Shown: positions 6,659 to 13,097 of the stretch, in pieces
Layout: each line of letters opens with the position of its first letter
Numbering within the stretch: the first letter of the stretch is position 1
Assembly (NCBI GenBank): GCA_019239785.1
Contig: JAFAZM010000330.1
Coordinates: 1 to 16,176, forward strand
Length of the DNA stretch: 16,176 bases
Direction of reading: 5' to 3'
Origin: Sphingomonadaceae bacterium
GTDB lineage: Bacteria; Pseudomonadota; Alphaproteobacteria; Sphingomonadales; Sphingomonadaceae
Made by a program: the position numbers and the translations under genes
The notes under the pieces: model-generated
What the model was told of the DNA's origin: nothing
The model's input: only the letters and a program-made list of their open reading frames with translations
Database searches by the model: none

Positions 6659-6816
6659 TCAAGCCTCAGCCGGTCGCGCTCGGCGCCGGTCGATGGGGGT
6701 GAAACGATCTCCTTCCGGATTTTCTCCACGCGTGCGGCGACACGGAGATTCGGCGGGGTGGATGGAGGTTGGCGAGCGACCGGCGGCGGCCCGACAGGTG
6801 AGGGCGGGGGAAACGC

Positions 6817-7515
6817 CTAGGCGCGACCCTCGGCGTCCAACGCATAACCGGCCGAGCGGACGGTGCGGATGATGTCGCGGCCGCCCTCGCCGTTGATCGC
6901 CTTGCGGAGCCGGCGGATGTGGACGTCGACGGTGCGCAATTCGATGTCGCTGTCCTGGCCCCACACCGAATCGAGCAGCCGCTCGCGCGAGAAGACGCGG
7001 CCGGGATGCTCCAGGAAATGGCGCAGCAGCCGGAACTCGGTCGGGCCGAGCGCGACCGTGGCGCCGCCGCGCTTCACCCGGTGGCTGACCACGTCCATCT
7101 CCAGGTCGGCATAAGCGAGCTTCTCGCCGGCGAGAGCCGGCCGCACCCGCCGCAGCACCGCGAGCACGCGCGCGACCAGCTCCCGCGGGGAGAAGGGCTT
7201 GGTGACATAATCGTCGGCGCCGGTCTCGAGGCCGCGGATCCGGTCGGCCTCCTCGCCGCGCGCGGTCAGCATGATGATCGGCACGTTCGCGGTCTCGCTG
7301 CTCCGCCGCAGCCGGCGGCAGACCTCGATCCCGGAAAGGCCCTCCAGCATCCAGTCGAGGATGACCAGGTCCGGCGGAGTCTCGCGGGCGAGCAGCAGCG
7401 CCTCCTCGCCGTCGGCGGTGGCGCGGACCTCGAACTCCTCGCGTTCGAAATGGTAGACGAGCAGTTCGACCAGGGCGCGGTCGTCCTCGACCAGGAGGAG
7501 CCTGCCCTTAGCCAT
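6817..7515 (-). CDS. phoB: phosphate regulon response regulator PhoB
   Basis: A 232-residue OmpR/PhoB-type response regulator. The receiver domain (about 4-120) has the acidic pair Asp11/Asp12 in VEDD, phospho-acceptor Asp54 (VILDWML), Thr84 (MLTARG) and Lys106 (YVTKPFSP). The winged-helix DNA-binding domain (about 130-228) has LGPTEFRLLRHFLEHPGRVFSRERLL and TVDVHIRRLRKAI. When phosphorylated by PhoR it binds Pho boxes and activates phosphate-scavenging genes. I chose ATG 7513-7515, not the longer upstream open frame, because the protein then begins MAKGRLLLVEDD, as in the family, and has normal length. The start overlaps the phoU stop by 8 bases, so it is translationally coupled. Identification as PhoB rather than another OmpR-type regulator also rests on the phoR/phoU neighbours. 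Confidence 0.95.
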   Translation of the reverse strand: MAKGRLLLVEDDRALVELLVYHFEREEFEVRATADGEEALLLARETPPDLVILDWMLEGLSGIEVCRRLRRSSETANVPIIMLTARGEEADRIRGLETGADDYVTKPFSPRELVARVLAVLRRVRPALAGEKLAYADLEMDVVSHRVKRGGATVALGPTEFRLLRHFLEHPGRVFSRERLLDSVWGQDSDIELRTVDVHIRRLRKAINGEGGRDIIRTVRSAGYALDAEGRA

Positions 7516-8308
7516 TGGGTTCCGCCCCGATCGCGCCGGCGCCGATCGCAGTGGTGTCCGCGCCCTTGTGGCGGTCGCCGAGATATTCGCCGGTCGCCGC
7601 GAAATAGACCATCTCGGCGACGTTGGTGGCATGGTCGCCGATCCGCTCCAGGTTGCGCGCGACGAAGAGGAGATGGGTCGCCGGGGTGATGTTGTGCGGG
7701 CTTTCCATCATATGGGTGAGCAGGGAGCGGAAGATCGAATTGTAGAAATCGTCGACCGCGGCGTCGCGCTCGACGACCGCCGCGGCCTTCCTGGCGTCGC
7801 GCGCGGCGAAGGCGTCGAGTACGTCGTGGACCATCTCGGCGGCGATCCGCGCCATTTCGGGGAGCAGAGAGATCGGCCGGATCCGGCTGTCCTCGACGCT
7901 CGCCACCCGCTTGGCGATGTTCTTGGCATAATCGCCGATCCGCTCGACCACGCCGGCAATCTTCAGCGCGGCGACGACGTCGCGCAGGTCGGCCTCGGTC
8001 GGCGCCCGCTGGCCGATGATCTCGACCACCCGCCGCTCGATCTCGGTCTCGAGCGCATCGATCTTCTTGTCGCGGCGGACGACGTCGGCGGCGGCGGCCT
8101 GGTCGCGCCGGATCAGGGCTTCCATCGCGTCGCGGATCGCGACTTCGGCCAGCCCGCCCATCTCGCAGATCGTGCCGCGGAGGGTGTCGAGCTCCTCGTC
8201 CAGGCCGGCCGCCCTCGCTTCGGCGTCAAGTCCGCTTCGCTTCAGCCAGTGCGGCCAGAAATTGTTCTTCAATCGTCTCTCCGGAGACTCGGTCCGGCGC
8301 CCGAACAT
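7508..8308 (-). CDS. phoU: phosphate signalling protein PhoU with N-terminal extension
   Basis: A 266-residue PhoU. The core contains two PhoU three-helix repeats: LDEELDTLRGTICEMGGLAEVAIRDAMEALIRRD in the first, and MARIAAEMVHDVLDAFAARDARKAA then NLERIGDHATNVAEMVYF in the second. The E/D-rich metal-binding helices ERIGDYAKNIA and ERIGDHATNVAE are clear. PhoU restrains PhoR under phosphate sufficiency. I chose ATG 8306-8308 (protein begins MFGRRTESPERR), with GAAGGGG just upstream. A GTG start at 8360-8362 would lie inside the Pho box and has no ribosome site. About 40 N-terminal residues (including NNFWPHWLKRSG) precede the usual PhoU start, so it is longer than typical (about 230-240). It is cotranscribed with phoB. 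Confidence 0.93.
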   Translation of the reverse strand: MFGRRTESPERRLKNNFWPHWLKRSGLDAEARAAGLDEELDTLRGTICEMGGLAEVAIRDAMEALIRRDQAAAADVVRRDKKIDALETEIERRVVEIIGQRAPTEADLRDVVAALKIAGVVERIGDYAKNIAKRVASVEDSRIRPISLLPEMARIAAEMVHDVLDAFAARDARKAAAVVERDAAVDDFYNSIFRSLLTHMMESPHNITPATHLLFVARNLERIGDHATNVAEMVYFAATGEYLGDRHKGADTTAIGAGAIGAEPNG

Positions 8309-8327
8309 GCCGGACCCCTTCGAGCGG

Positions 8328-8333
8328 TCTATA
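8328..8333 (-). promoter_or_regulatory. -10 element of the phoU-phoB promoter
   Basis: On the minus strand TATAGA lies 11 bases downstream of the Pho box, the usual distance in PhoB-activated promoters where the Pho box replaces the -35. Transcription would start about 6-7 bases further on, near 8321, leaving a leader of only about a dozen bases that still contains the ribosome site GAAGGGG before ATG 8306-8308. Confidence 0.6.
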
Positions 8334-8344
8334 GGGAGTCGAGA

Positions 8345-8362
8345 ATGACAGTCTTGTGACAC
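8345..8362 (-). promoter_or_regulatory. Pho box (PhoB-binding site) upstream of phoU
   Basis: On the minus strand the site reads GTGTCACAAGACTGTCAT: two TGTCA direct repeats exactly 11 bases apart (8357-8361 and 8346-8350), matching the 7-4-7 layout of the Pho box consensus CTGTCAT-AWAW-CTGTCAY with only a few mismatches. It sits in the gap after the phoR stop (8379) and before phoU. This implies phosphate-starvation autoregulation of phoUB by PhoB, separately from phoR. Confidence 0.75.
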
Positions 8363-8378
8363 TTTGGCCTGTGGCGAT

Positions 8379-9533
8379 TCAGGCCGCCGTCGCCGCCGGG
8401 GCCGCGCGCGGCAAGGTGACCTCCACCGTCGTTCCGACCCCCGGCTTGCTTCGGATGTCGAGCCGGCCGCGATGGCGCAGCACGATATGCTTGACGATGG
8501 CGAGGCCGAGCCCGGTGCCGCCGACCTGGCGGCTGCGGCCCGGATCGACCCGGTAGAAGCGCTCGGTCAGCCGCGGGATATGGTCGGCCGGGATGCCTTC
8601 GCCCTGGTCGATCACCGCAAGGCTGACGAGGTCCGGCCCGGCATCGGCGAGCCGCACCCGGATCCGGCTCCCGGCCCGGCCGTATTTCAGCGCGTTGACG
8701 ATGAGGTTGGTGAGCATCTGGGCGAGCTGGCCCCGGTCGCCGGCGACCAGGGCCTCGCCGGCGCCGCGCTCGAAGCGGATCGGGCGATCCCCGGCCATCG
8801 GCTTCACCGCCTCCCGGACCTCCTCCACCAGAGGCCGGAGGTCGACCGTCTCGCGTGGCGGCGCGAAGCGGTCGGCCTCGATCCGCGACAGCGACATCAA
8901 ATCGTCGATCAGGTCGCGCATCCGCACCGCCTCGCCGGCCATGATCCCGACGAAGCGCTGGCGGGTGGCGGGATCGACCGCGGCCTCGTCCTGGAGCGTC
9001 TCGATGAAGCCGATCAGGGTGGCGAGCGGGGTGCGCAATTCGTGGCTGGCATTGGCGACGAAATCGACCCGCATCTGCTCGGCCGCGCGCGTCTGGCTCT
9101 GGTCGACCAGCCGCACCAGCCGCCGGCCGCCGCTGAGCGGCGCGATCGTCAGCTCCCAGGGCCGGCCGAGCTCGCCGAGGCCGACCAGCTCGATCCGGAC
9201 CGGCGCCTGGCCCTCCTCGTTGCGGGCGAGATGCTCGGCCGCCGCCGGATGACGGATCGCCAGCCGCACGTCGGAGCCTTCGATGTGTGCGCCGAGCAGG
9301 TCCCTTGCCGCCTGGTTGGCGATCAGGACCCGCCGGTCGTGCACGACGAGCAGTGGATCGGGAAAGGCGGCGAGCAGGTCCGGGACCGCGTCGCGGACCA
9401 GCGCGTGCGTACCGGCGGGGGCGGCCGCGCGGGCCGCGCGCAGGCGCCGCCAGAGCAGGGATGCCGCGGCCGTCGCGGCCGCGGCCGCCGCCAGTGCTGC
9501 GACCAGCAGCGCCATTGCCGTGCCGTGCGCCAT
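8379..9533 (-). CDS. phoR: phosphate regulon sensor histidine kinase PhoR
   Basis: A 384-residue membrane histidine kinase. One Ala-rich transmembrane helix (about 5-28) is followed by a PAS-like domain (about 48-140, DLLAAFPDPLLVVHDRRVLIANQAA). The HisKA domain has H-box VANASHELRTPLATLIGF with phospho-acceptor His164. The ATPase domain has the N box NLIVNALKYG (Asn280), G1 DQGEGIP and G2 GGTGLGLAI. The single-TM plus PAS layout without a periplasmic sensor is typical of PhoR, which reads phosphate status through the Pst transporter and PhoU. The start ATG 9531-9533 has GGAG upstream; Met7 is a possible alternative. The next genes on this strand are phoU and phoB. pstSCAB, often found between phoR and phoU in alphaproteobacteria, is absent here. 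Confidence 0.93.
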   Translation of the reverse strand: MAHGTAMALLVAALAAAAAATAAASLLWRRLRAARAAAPAGTHALVRDAVPDLLAAFPDPLLVVHDRRVLIANQAARDLLGAHIEGSDVRLAIRHPAAAEHLARNEEGQAPVRIELVGLGELGRPWELTIAPLSGGRRLVRLVDQSQTRAAEQMRVDFVANASHELRTPLATLIGFIETLQDEAAVDPATRQRFVGIMAGEAVRMRDLIDDLMSLSRIEADRFAPPRETVDLRPLVEEVREAVKPMAGDRPIRFERGAGEALVAGDRGQLAQMLTNLIVNALKYGRAGSRIRVRLADAGPDLVSLAVIDQGEGIPADHIPRLTERFYRVDPGRSRQVGGTGLGLAIVKHIVLRHRGRLDIRSKPGVGTTVEVTLPRAAPAATAA

Positions 9534-9542
9534 TCCCGCTCC

Positions 9543-9557
9543 GTCCCGGGGCGGGAC
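9543..9557. repeat. short palindrome in the phoR leader
   Basis: GTCCCG-GGG-CGGGAC forms a perfect 6-bp stem with a 3-base loop, ending 9 bases before the phoR ATG and directly 5' of its GGAG ribosome site. It lies in the 97-base divergent promoter region between phoR and the + strand operon starting at 9631, so it could be an RNA hairpin or an operator. No clear Pho box is seen in this gap. Confidence 0.35.
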
Positions 9558-9630
9558 AAAATCGTCCGGCCCGCTCGCTTCCGCGCCGCTTTACCCTTAT
9601 TAAAGGCCGCGCGGGTATCGGAAATCCTCC

Positions 9631-10050
9631 ATGAGCGGCAGCGATCAGGAACAGAGCGAAGGAACCGGGAGCGGGGGCGGCTTCGCGCCCAGCCGGCGCG
9701 CGGTGCTCGTCATCGGCGCCGCGGCGGCCTCGACGGTGATCACCGTCCGCCCGGCGCTCGCGCAGACCGCGGGCTCGGTGCTGAATTGCGAGATCCCCAT
9801 CCCGCAGCCCGCCGCCGGCGGCAATTACATCTCGCCCCAGGGCGAGCTGGTCGCGCCCGGCACGCCCGGCGCGGCGCCGCCGCTGGGCCGGCCGCTCAAG
9901 GGCGAGGAGGTCAAGCATCTGCTCCGCTCCGGCACCGTGCCCGCCGGCGTCGATCCGACCTCTGCCCAGGCCTATGCCAATTATATCCGGCGGCTGCAGG
10001 CGGGGATGAGCGGTTTCACCTGCTACGCCTCGCTGCAGATGCCGCGCTAG
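9631..10050 (+). CDS. Tat-signal exported protein heading the HprK-like operon
   Basis: A 139-residue protein of unknown function. The N-terminus has a polar stretch, then SRRAVLVIGAAAASTVITVRPALAQ, a twin-arginine-like signal (Arg22-Arg23) with likely cleavage after ALA (residue 44). The arginine pair is not followed by the canonical F-L, but the hydrophobic core and ALA-Q site are convincing. The mature part (about 95 residues) is rich in Pro, Gly and Ala up to about 90, then has a short helical segment (PLKGEEVKHLL; TSAQAYANYIRRLQAGMSG). It contains two cysteines (Cys53 and Cys131) that could form a disulfide. A strong Shine-Dalgarno is lacking before ATG 9631. The next gene begins 15 bases after its stop, so cotranscription is likely. 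It may be the client of the downstream kinase set; this is inferred from position only. Confidence 0.75.
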   Translation: MSGSDQEQSEGTGSGGGFAPSRRAVLVIGAAAASTVITVRPALAQTAGSVLNCEIPIPQPAAGGNYISPQGELVAPGTPGAAPPLGRPLKGEEVKHLLRSGTVPAGVDPTSAQAYANYIRRLQAGMSGFTCYASLQMPR

Positions 10051-10065
10051 CCCAGGTTCGCCGGC

Positions 10066-10344
10066 ATGGCCGGTGCCCGCTACATCGCCGATCCCGCGGA
10101 AGCGGTCGAGACCGTTGCACTCGACGGCCTGTCCCTGCTCTTTCACGCGCCCTCCGGGAGCACCCACATCCTTGCCGCACCGGCGCCGGAGATAATCGGC
10201 GCCCTGCGCGAAGGGCCGGCCGACGCGGCCGAGCTGATCCGGCGGCTGCGGACCCGCTTCGACCTGGCGGAAGGCGAGGCGGAGGACGCGATCCGCGCCC
10301 GGCTCGACGAGCTCGAGGCGGCCGGCCTGGTGCGCCGGGCATGA
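10066..10344 (+). CDS. PqqD-family protein of HprK-rel-A type cluster
   Basis: A 92-residue PqqD-like small protein. The N-terminal beta strands (VALDGLSLLFHAPSGSTHILAAPAPEIIGAL) and the C-terminal winged-helix part (AAELIRRLRTRFDLAEGEAEDAIRARLDELEAAGLVRRA) follow the PqqD pattern. In RiPP pathways such proteins bind a precursor peptide leader and present it to modifying enzymes. This version matches the PqqD-related family that travels with HprK-related kinase A. Its stop overlaps the next start in ATGA (10341-10344), so the two are translationally coupled. Whether there is a true peptide substrate is unknown. Confidence 0.8.
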   Translation: MAGARYIADPAEAVETVALDGLSLLFHAPSGSTHILAAPAPEIIGALREGPADAAELIRRLRTRFDLAEGEAEDAIRARLDELEAAGLVRRA

Positions 10345-11207
10345 GGCACCGGCTCGACCTCAGGATCGGCCCGGTCGGGTTCCGGATCGGCAGCGTCTGG
10401 CGCGCGCCGCTCGACGCGCTGGGACGCCTTTATGCCGGCTATCCGGCGCCCGAGGACGGGCTCGCCGATTTCACCGTCCGGCTCGAGCCGGAGCGGCCCT
10501 GGCGGCGGTATCTGCGGCCGTCGGTCGCGATCCGCGGCGACTATATCCTTCCCGACGCGGTGCCGCTCGCGCTCGCGCACGGCCTGCTCGCCGCCGAGAT
10601 GGGGATGAACCTGCAGATGGCGCTGGGGCAGAAACGCTATCTGCTGCTCCACGCCGCGACGGTCGAGAAGGACGGAAGGGCGCTGGTGATGACCGGGGAA
10701 TCGGGCGCCGGCAAATCGACCCTGGGCGCCTTGCTCGGCGAGCGCGGCTGGCGGCTGATGGGCGACGAATTCGCCCTGCTCGATATGGCGAGCGGAATGC
10801 TGCTGCCATTCCCGCGCGCAATCAGCCTCAAGAACGAAGCGATCCCGGTGATGGAGGCCGAGGTCGCGCCGGACCGCTTCGGTCCTTTGCTCGAGGGCAC
10901 GCCCAAGGGCGCGATCCGCCATATGCGGCCCAATGCGGAGGCGATCGCCCGGATGGGGGAGGGCGCACGGCCCGCCCTGATCCTGTTCCCCCGCTACGGC
11001 GCGGCGGCGGCGGTGCGCGGCGTCGGCCAGGCCGAGACCTTCATCCGCCTGACCCAGGCCTCAACCAATTATGTCGCGCTCGGCCGGCGCGGGTTCGACG
11101 CGCTCGCCGGGCTCGTCCGGGGCGTGCCGGCGCTCGCGATCGACTATCCCGACACCGCGACCGCGATTGGCCTGGTCGAGGATTTCCGCCGGGAGCTCGC
11201 CGCGTGA
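10341..11207 (+). CDS. HprK-related kinase A
   Basis: A 288-residue protein with an HPr kinase-like C-terminal half. Visible features are LLLHAATVEKDGRALVMTGESGAGKSTL, containing His104 and Walker A GESGAGKST (119-127), and GDEFALLD (141-148), matching the conserved acidic segment of the HprK family. The N-terminal 90 residues are specific to this group. The real HprK phosphorylates Ser46 of HPr; the related kinases act on other substrates, and in lasso-peptide clusters HprK homologues phosphorylate the peptide. The substrate here is unknown. The start ATG 10341 overlaps the PqqD stop. A much longer open frame upstream in this frame runs antisense through phoR and is not coding. Its own stop overlaps the next gene in GTGA. 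Confidence 0.85.
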   Translation: MRHRLDLRIGPVGFRIGSVWRAPLDALGRLYAGYPAPEDGLADFTVRLEPERPWRRYLRPSVAIRGDYILPDAVPLALAHGLLAAEMGMNLQMALGQKRYLLLHAATVEKDGRALVMTGESGAGKSTLGALLGERGWRLMGDEFALLDMASGMLLPFPRAISLKNEAIPVMEAEVAPDRFGPLLEGTPKGAIRHMRPNAEAIARMGEGARPALILFPRYGAAAAVRGVGQAETFIRLTQASTNYVALGRRGFDALAGLVRGVPALAIDYPDTATAIGLVEDFRRELAA

Positions 11208-12205
11208 ACGACGCCCGGCTCCTGGTCCGCGCGCTGCGTGATCCCGGCTCGATCGGCGACTGCGACTGGACCGGCCTGGTCAGCGCCGCCCGCGCCGAGC
11301 AGCTGATGGGGAGCCTCGCCTTCCGGATGGAAGGGCGGAAGATGCCGCCGCGCACCGCTGCTCTGTTCGAGGAGGCGCGCCGCGATTCCGCCCATGTCCG
11401 CACCGTCGCTTTGTGGGAGGCGGAGATGGCGCGCCGCGCGCTGACGCCGCTCGGCATTCCGGTGGTGCTGATGAAGGGGACAGCCTTCCACGCGGCCAGT
11501 CTCGACGCGTCGGTCGGACGCAGCGTCGGCGATCTCGACATCATGGTCCCGCGCGAGAGCCTCGGTGCGGTCGAGGCGGCGTTGCTCGATGCCGGCTGGG
11601 AGCATGTGAAGCCGGCCGACGGCTATGACGATTCCTATTACCGCCGCTGGATGCACGAGCTGCCGCCTTTGATCCACCGCAGCCGCGACCGGATGATCGA
11701 CGTCCACCACACGATCCTGCCGCTCACCGCGCGGCCGCGGCCGGACGCTGCGGTCCTGCTCGCCGCAAGCGTCGCGCTGGAGAGCGGCCTGCGCATGCTC
11801 TCGCCGGCCGACATGATCGTCCACGCCGCCGCCCATCTCTTCGCCGACGGCGACCTTGCCGGGGGCCTTAGGAACCTCTGGGACATCGACCGGCTGCTGC
11901 GCCAGTTCGACTCTCCGGACTTCTGGCCGTTGCTCGCGGAGCGCGCGCGGCTGCATCAGCTCCAGGGCCCGGTCGCGCGCGCGTTGCGTCTCGCCGCACG
12001 CCTCTACGCGACTCCGGTCGACGCCGCAGTCGCCGGCCGTCCGCGCCTCACCGACCGGCTGTTCGAAGCCCGCCTGCTCGCCCGCAATGCCTGGGGCCAG
12101 GAGCGGCGCAAGGCGCTGCGCTTCGCCTTCTACGTCCGCTCCCACTGGCTGCGCATGCCGCCTCTGATGCTGGCGCGGCATTTGTGGATCAAGGCGACCC
12201 GGTAG
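11204..12205 (+). CDS. nucleotidyltransferase-family protein (NTP_transf_5 type)
   Basis: A 333-residue protein. It has LGIPVVLMKGTAF (83-95) and GRSVGDLDIMV (105-115), where Gly-Ser...Asp110-x-Asp112 fits the G-S-x(n)-D-x-D metal site of the polymerase-beta-like nucleotidyltransferase superfamily. Further on are IDVHHTILP and MIVHAAAHLFADG, characteristic of the putative nucleotidyltransferase family often called NTP_transf_5. The reaction is unknown; transfer of a nucleotide or a related group to a protein or sugar is the usual guess. It starts with GTG at 11204-11206, overlapping the kinase stop by 4 bases. It is the last gene of the operon and overlaps the convergent gph gene by 17 bases at its 3' end. 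Confidence 0.8.
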   Translation: MNDARLLVRALRDPGSIGDCDWTGLVSAARAEQLMGSLAFRMEGRKMPPRTAALFEEARRDSAHVRTVALWEAEMARRALTPLGIPVVLMKGTAFHAASLDASVGRSVGDLDIMVPRESLGAVEAALLDAGWEHVKPADGYDDSYYRRWMHELPPLIHRSRDRMIDVHHTILPLTARPRPDAAVLLAASVALESGLRMLSPADMIVHAAAHLFADGDLAGGLRNLWDIDRLLRQFDSPDFWPLLAERARLHQLQGPVARALRLAARLYATPVDAAVAGRPRLTDRLFEARLLARNAWGQERRKALRFAFYVRSHWLRMPPLMLARHLWIKATR

Positions 12206-12863
12206 CGCTCCCCAGCCGCCCCAGCGTAGCGACCAGCTCAGCGTAAGAATCGATCACCGCGTCGGCGCCGAGCTGCTCCACCGGCCGGTCGGAAAAGCCG
12301 AAGCTGACCGCGACGAACGGCACCCCCGCCGCGCGCGCGGTGTCGGCGTCGGTGATCGAATCGCCGACATAGGCGGCGCGGCCGCCGCCGGCGCGGGCGA
12401 TCGCCTCGTGCAGCGGCTGCGGATCGGGCTTGCGCACCGGGAGGGTGTCGGCGCCGACGATCGCGGCGAAGCGGCCCTGCCAGCCGAGCGCGTCGATCAG
12501 CAGATGCGTCAGCCGCTCGGGCTTGTTGGTGCAGATGGCGAGGCGAACGCCGCGCGCCGCGAGCGCATCCATCGCCGCTTCGATCGCTGGATAGCAGCGC
12601 GTGCCGACGCAGATATTGGCGGCATAGAAATCGAGATAGATCGGGAAGGCGCGATCAATCAGCCCTTCGTCCCCGTCGCCGAGCGCCTTGCGCAGCAGCG
12701 CCCGCGCGCCCTGGCCGACCAGGTGCGAAACCGAATCCGGATCCACGGTCGGCCGGCCGAGCACGCCGAGCGTGTGGTTCAGCGCCGCGGCCAGATCGGG
12801 CGCGGTGTCGGCGAGCGTGCCGTCGAGATCGAAGGCGACCACGTCGAAGGGGAAATCGGCCAT
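12189..12863 (-). CDS. gph: phosphoglycolate phosphatase (HAD superfamily)
   Basis: A 224-residue HAD hydrolase with all four motifs: FDLDGTLAD (nucleophile Asp12, acid/base Asp14), CTNKPERL (Thr112), RKPDPQPL (Lys145) and VGDSITDADTA (Asp168, Asp172). The helical cap between motifs I and II, the length and the KPDP context are typical of Gph, which dephosphorylates 2-phosphoglycolate formed during DNA repair of 3'-phosphoglycolate ends or by oxygenation. Another small-phosphate HAD activity is possible. It is transcribed toward the HprK-like operon, with a 17-base 3' overlap. No strong ribosome site precedes ATG 12861-12863. Confidence 0.88.
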   Translation of the reverse strand: MADFPFDVVAFDLDGTLADTAPDLAAALNHTLGVLGRPTVDPDSVSHLVGQGARALLRKALGDGDEGLIDRAFPIYLDFYAANICVGTRCYPAIEAAMDALAARGVRLAICTNKPERLTHLLIDALGWQGRFAAIVGADTLPVRKPDPQPLHEAIARAGGGRAAYVGDSITDADTARAAGVPFVAVSFGFSDRPVEQLGADAVIDSYAELVATLGRLGSATGSP

Positions 12864-12907
12864 GCGGGGCGGCTAGATCATCGCGCGTCAAATGAGAACC
12901 ATTCCGG

Positions 12908-13020
12908 CTCATCCTGAGTAGGGACTGAGCTTGGCGAAGGCCCGTATCGAAGGACCGCTCGGATTTTGTGCGTCCTTCGATACGCCGCTTCGACTTCGCT
13001 CAGCGGCTACTCAGGATGAG
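12908..13020. repeat. 113-bp dispersed palindromic element
   Basis: The outer 14-base arms are a perfect inverted repeat: CTCATCCTGAGTAG (12908-12921) and CTACTCAGGATGAG (13007-13020). Inner arms CGTATCGAAGGAC (12943-12955) and its complement (12972-12984) are also perfect, with a 16-base loop. In between, the ACTGAGC...GCGAAGG side partly pairs with CTTCG...CGCTCAG. I recognise the CTGAGTAG/TATCGAAGGAC...GTCCTTCGATACG/CTACTCAG theme as a repeated intergenic element of sphingomonads. It fills most of the gap (12864-13097) between the divergently transcribed gph and glmU and must leave room for both promoters. Function is unknown; no transposase is present. Confidence 0.75.
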
Positions 13021-13097
13021 CGGACCAGAAGTAACGCTCGCCGCGCCAATGGCCGGCCCTATGGAAATGGCAAGGTTTCCGTGCGATTGGGCGCGCC

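Noticed and set aside
8329..10167. 612-codon minus-strand open frame spanning phoR and the Tat-protein gene
   Set aside because: Arg/Pro/Gly-rich shadow in another frame of phoR, crossing the phoR promoter and a + strand gene.
8364..10340. Very long + strand open frame running antisense through phoR into the HprK-like gene
   Set aside because: High GC lengthens antisense frames; the protein is Arg/Asp/Gly-rich without motifs, whereas the opposite strand encodes a complete PhoR. Only the part from ATG 10341 is real.
11144..12181. 345-codon minus-strand open frame opposite the nucleotidyltransferase gene
   Set aside because: Shadow frame; the + strand protein has clear family motifs and is coupled to the kinase gene.
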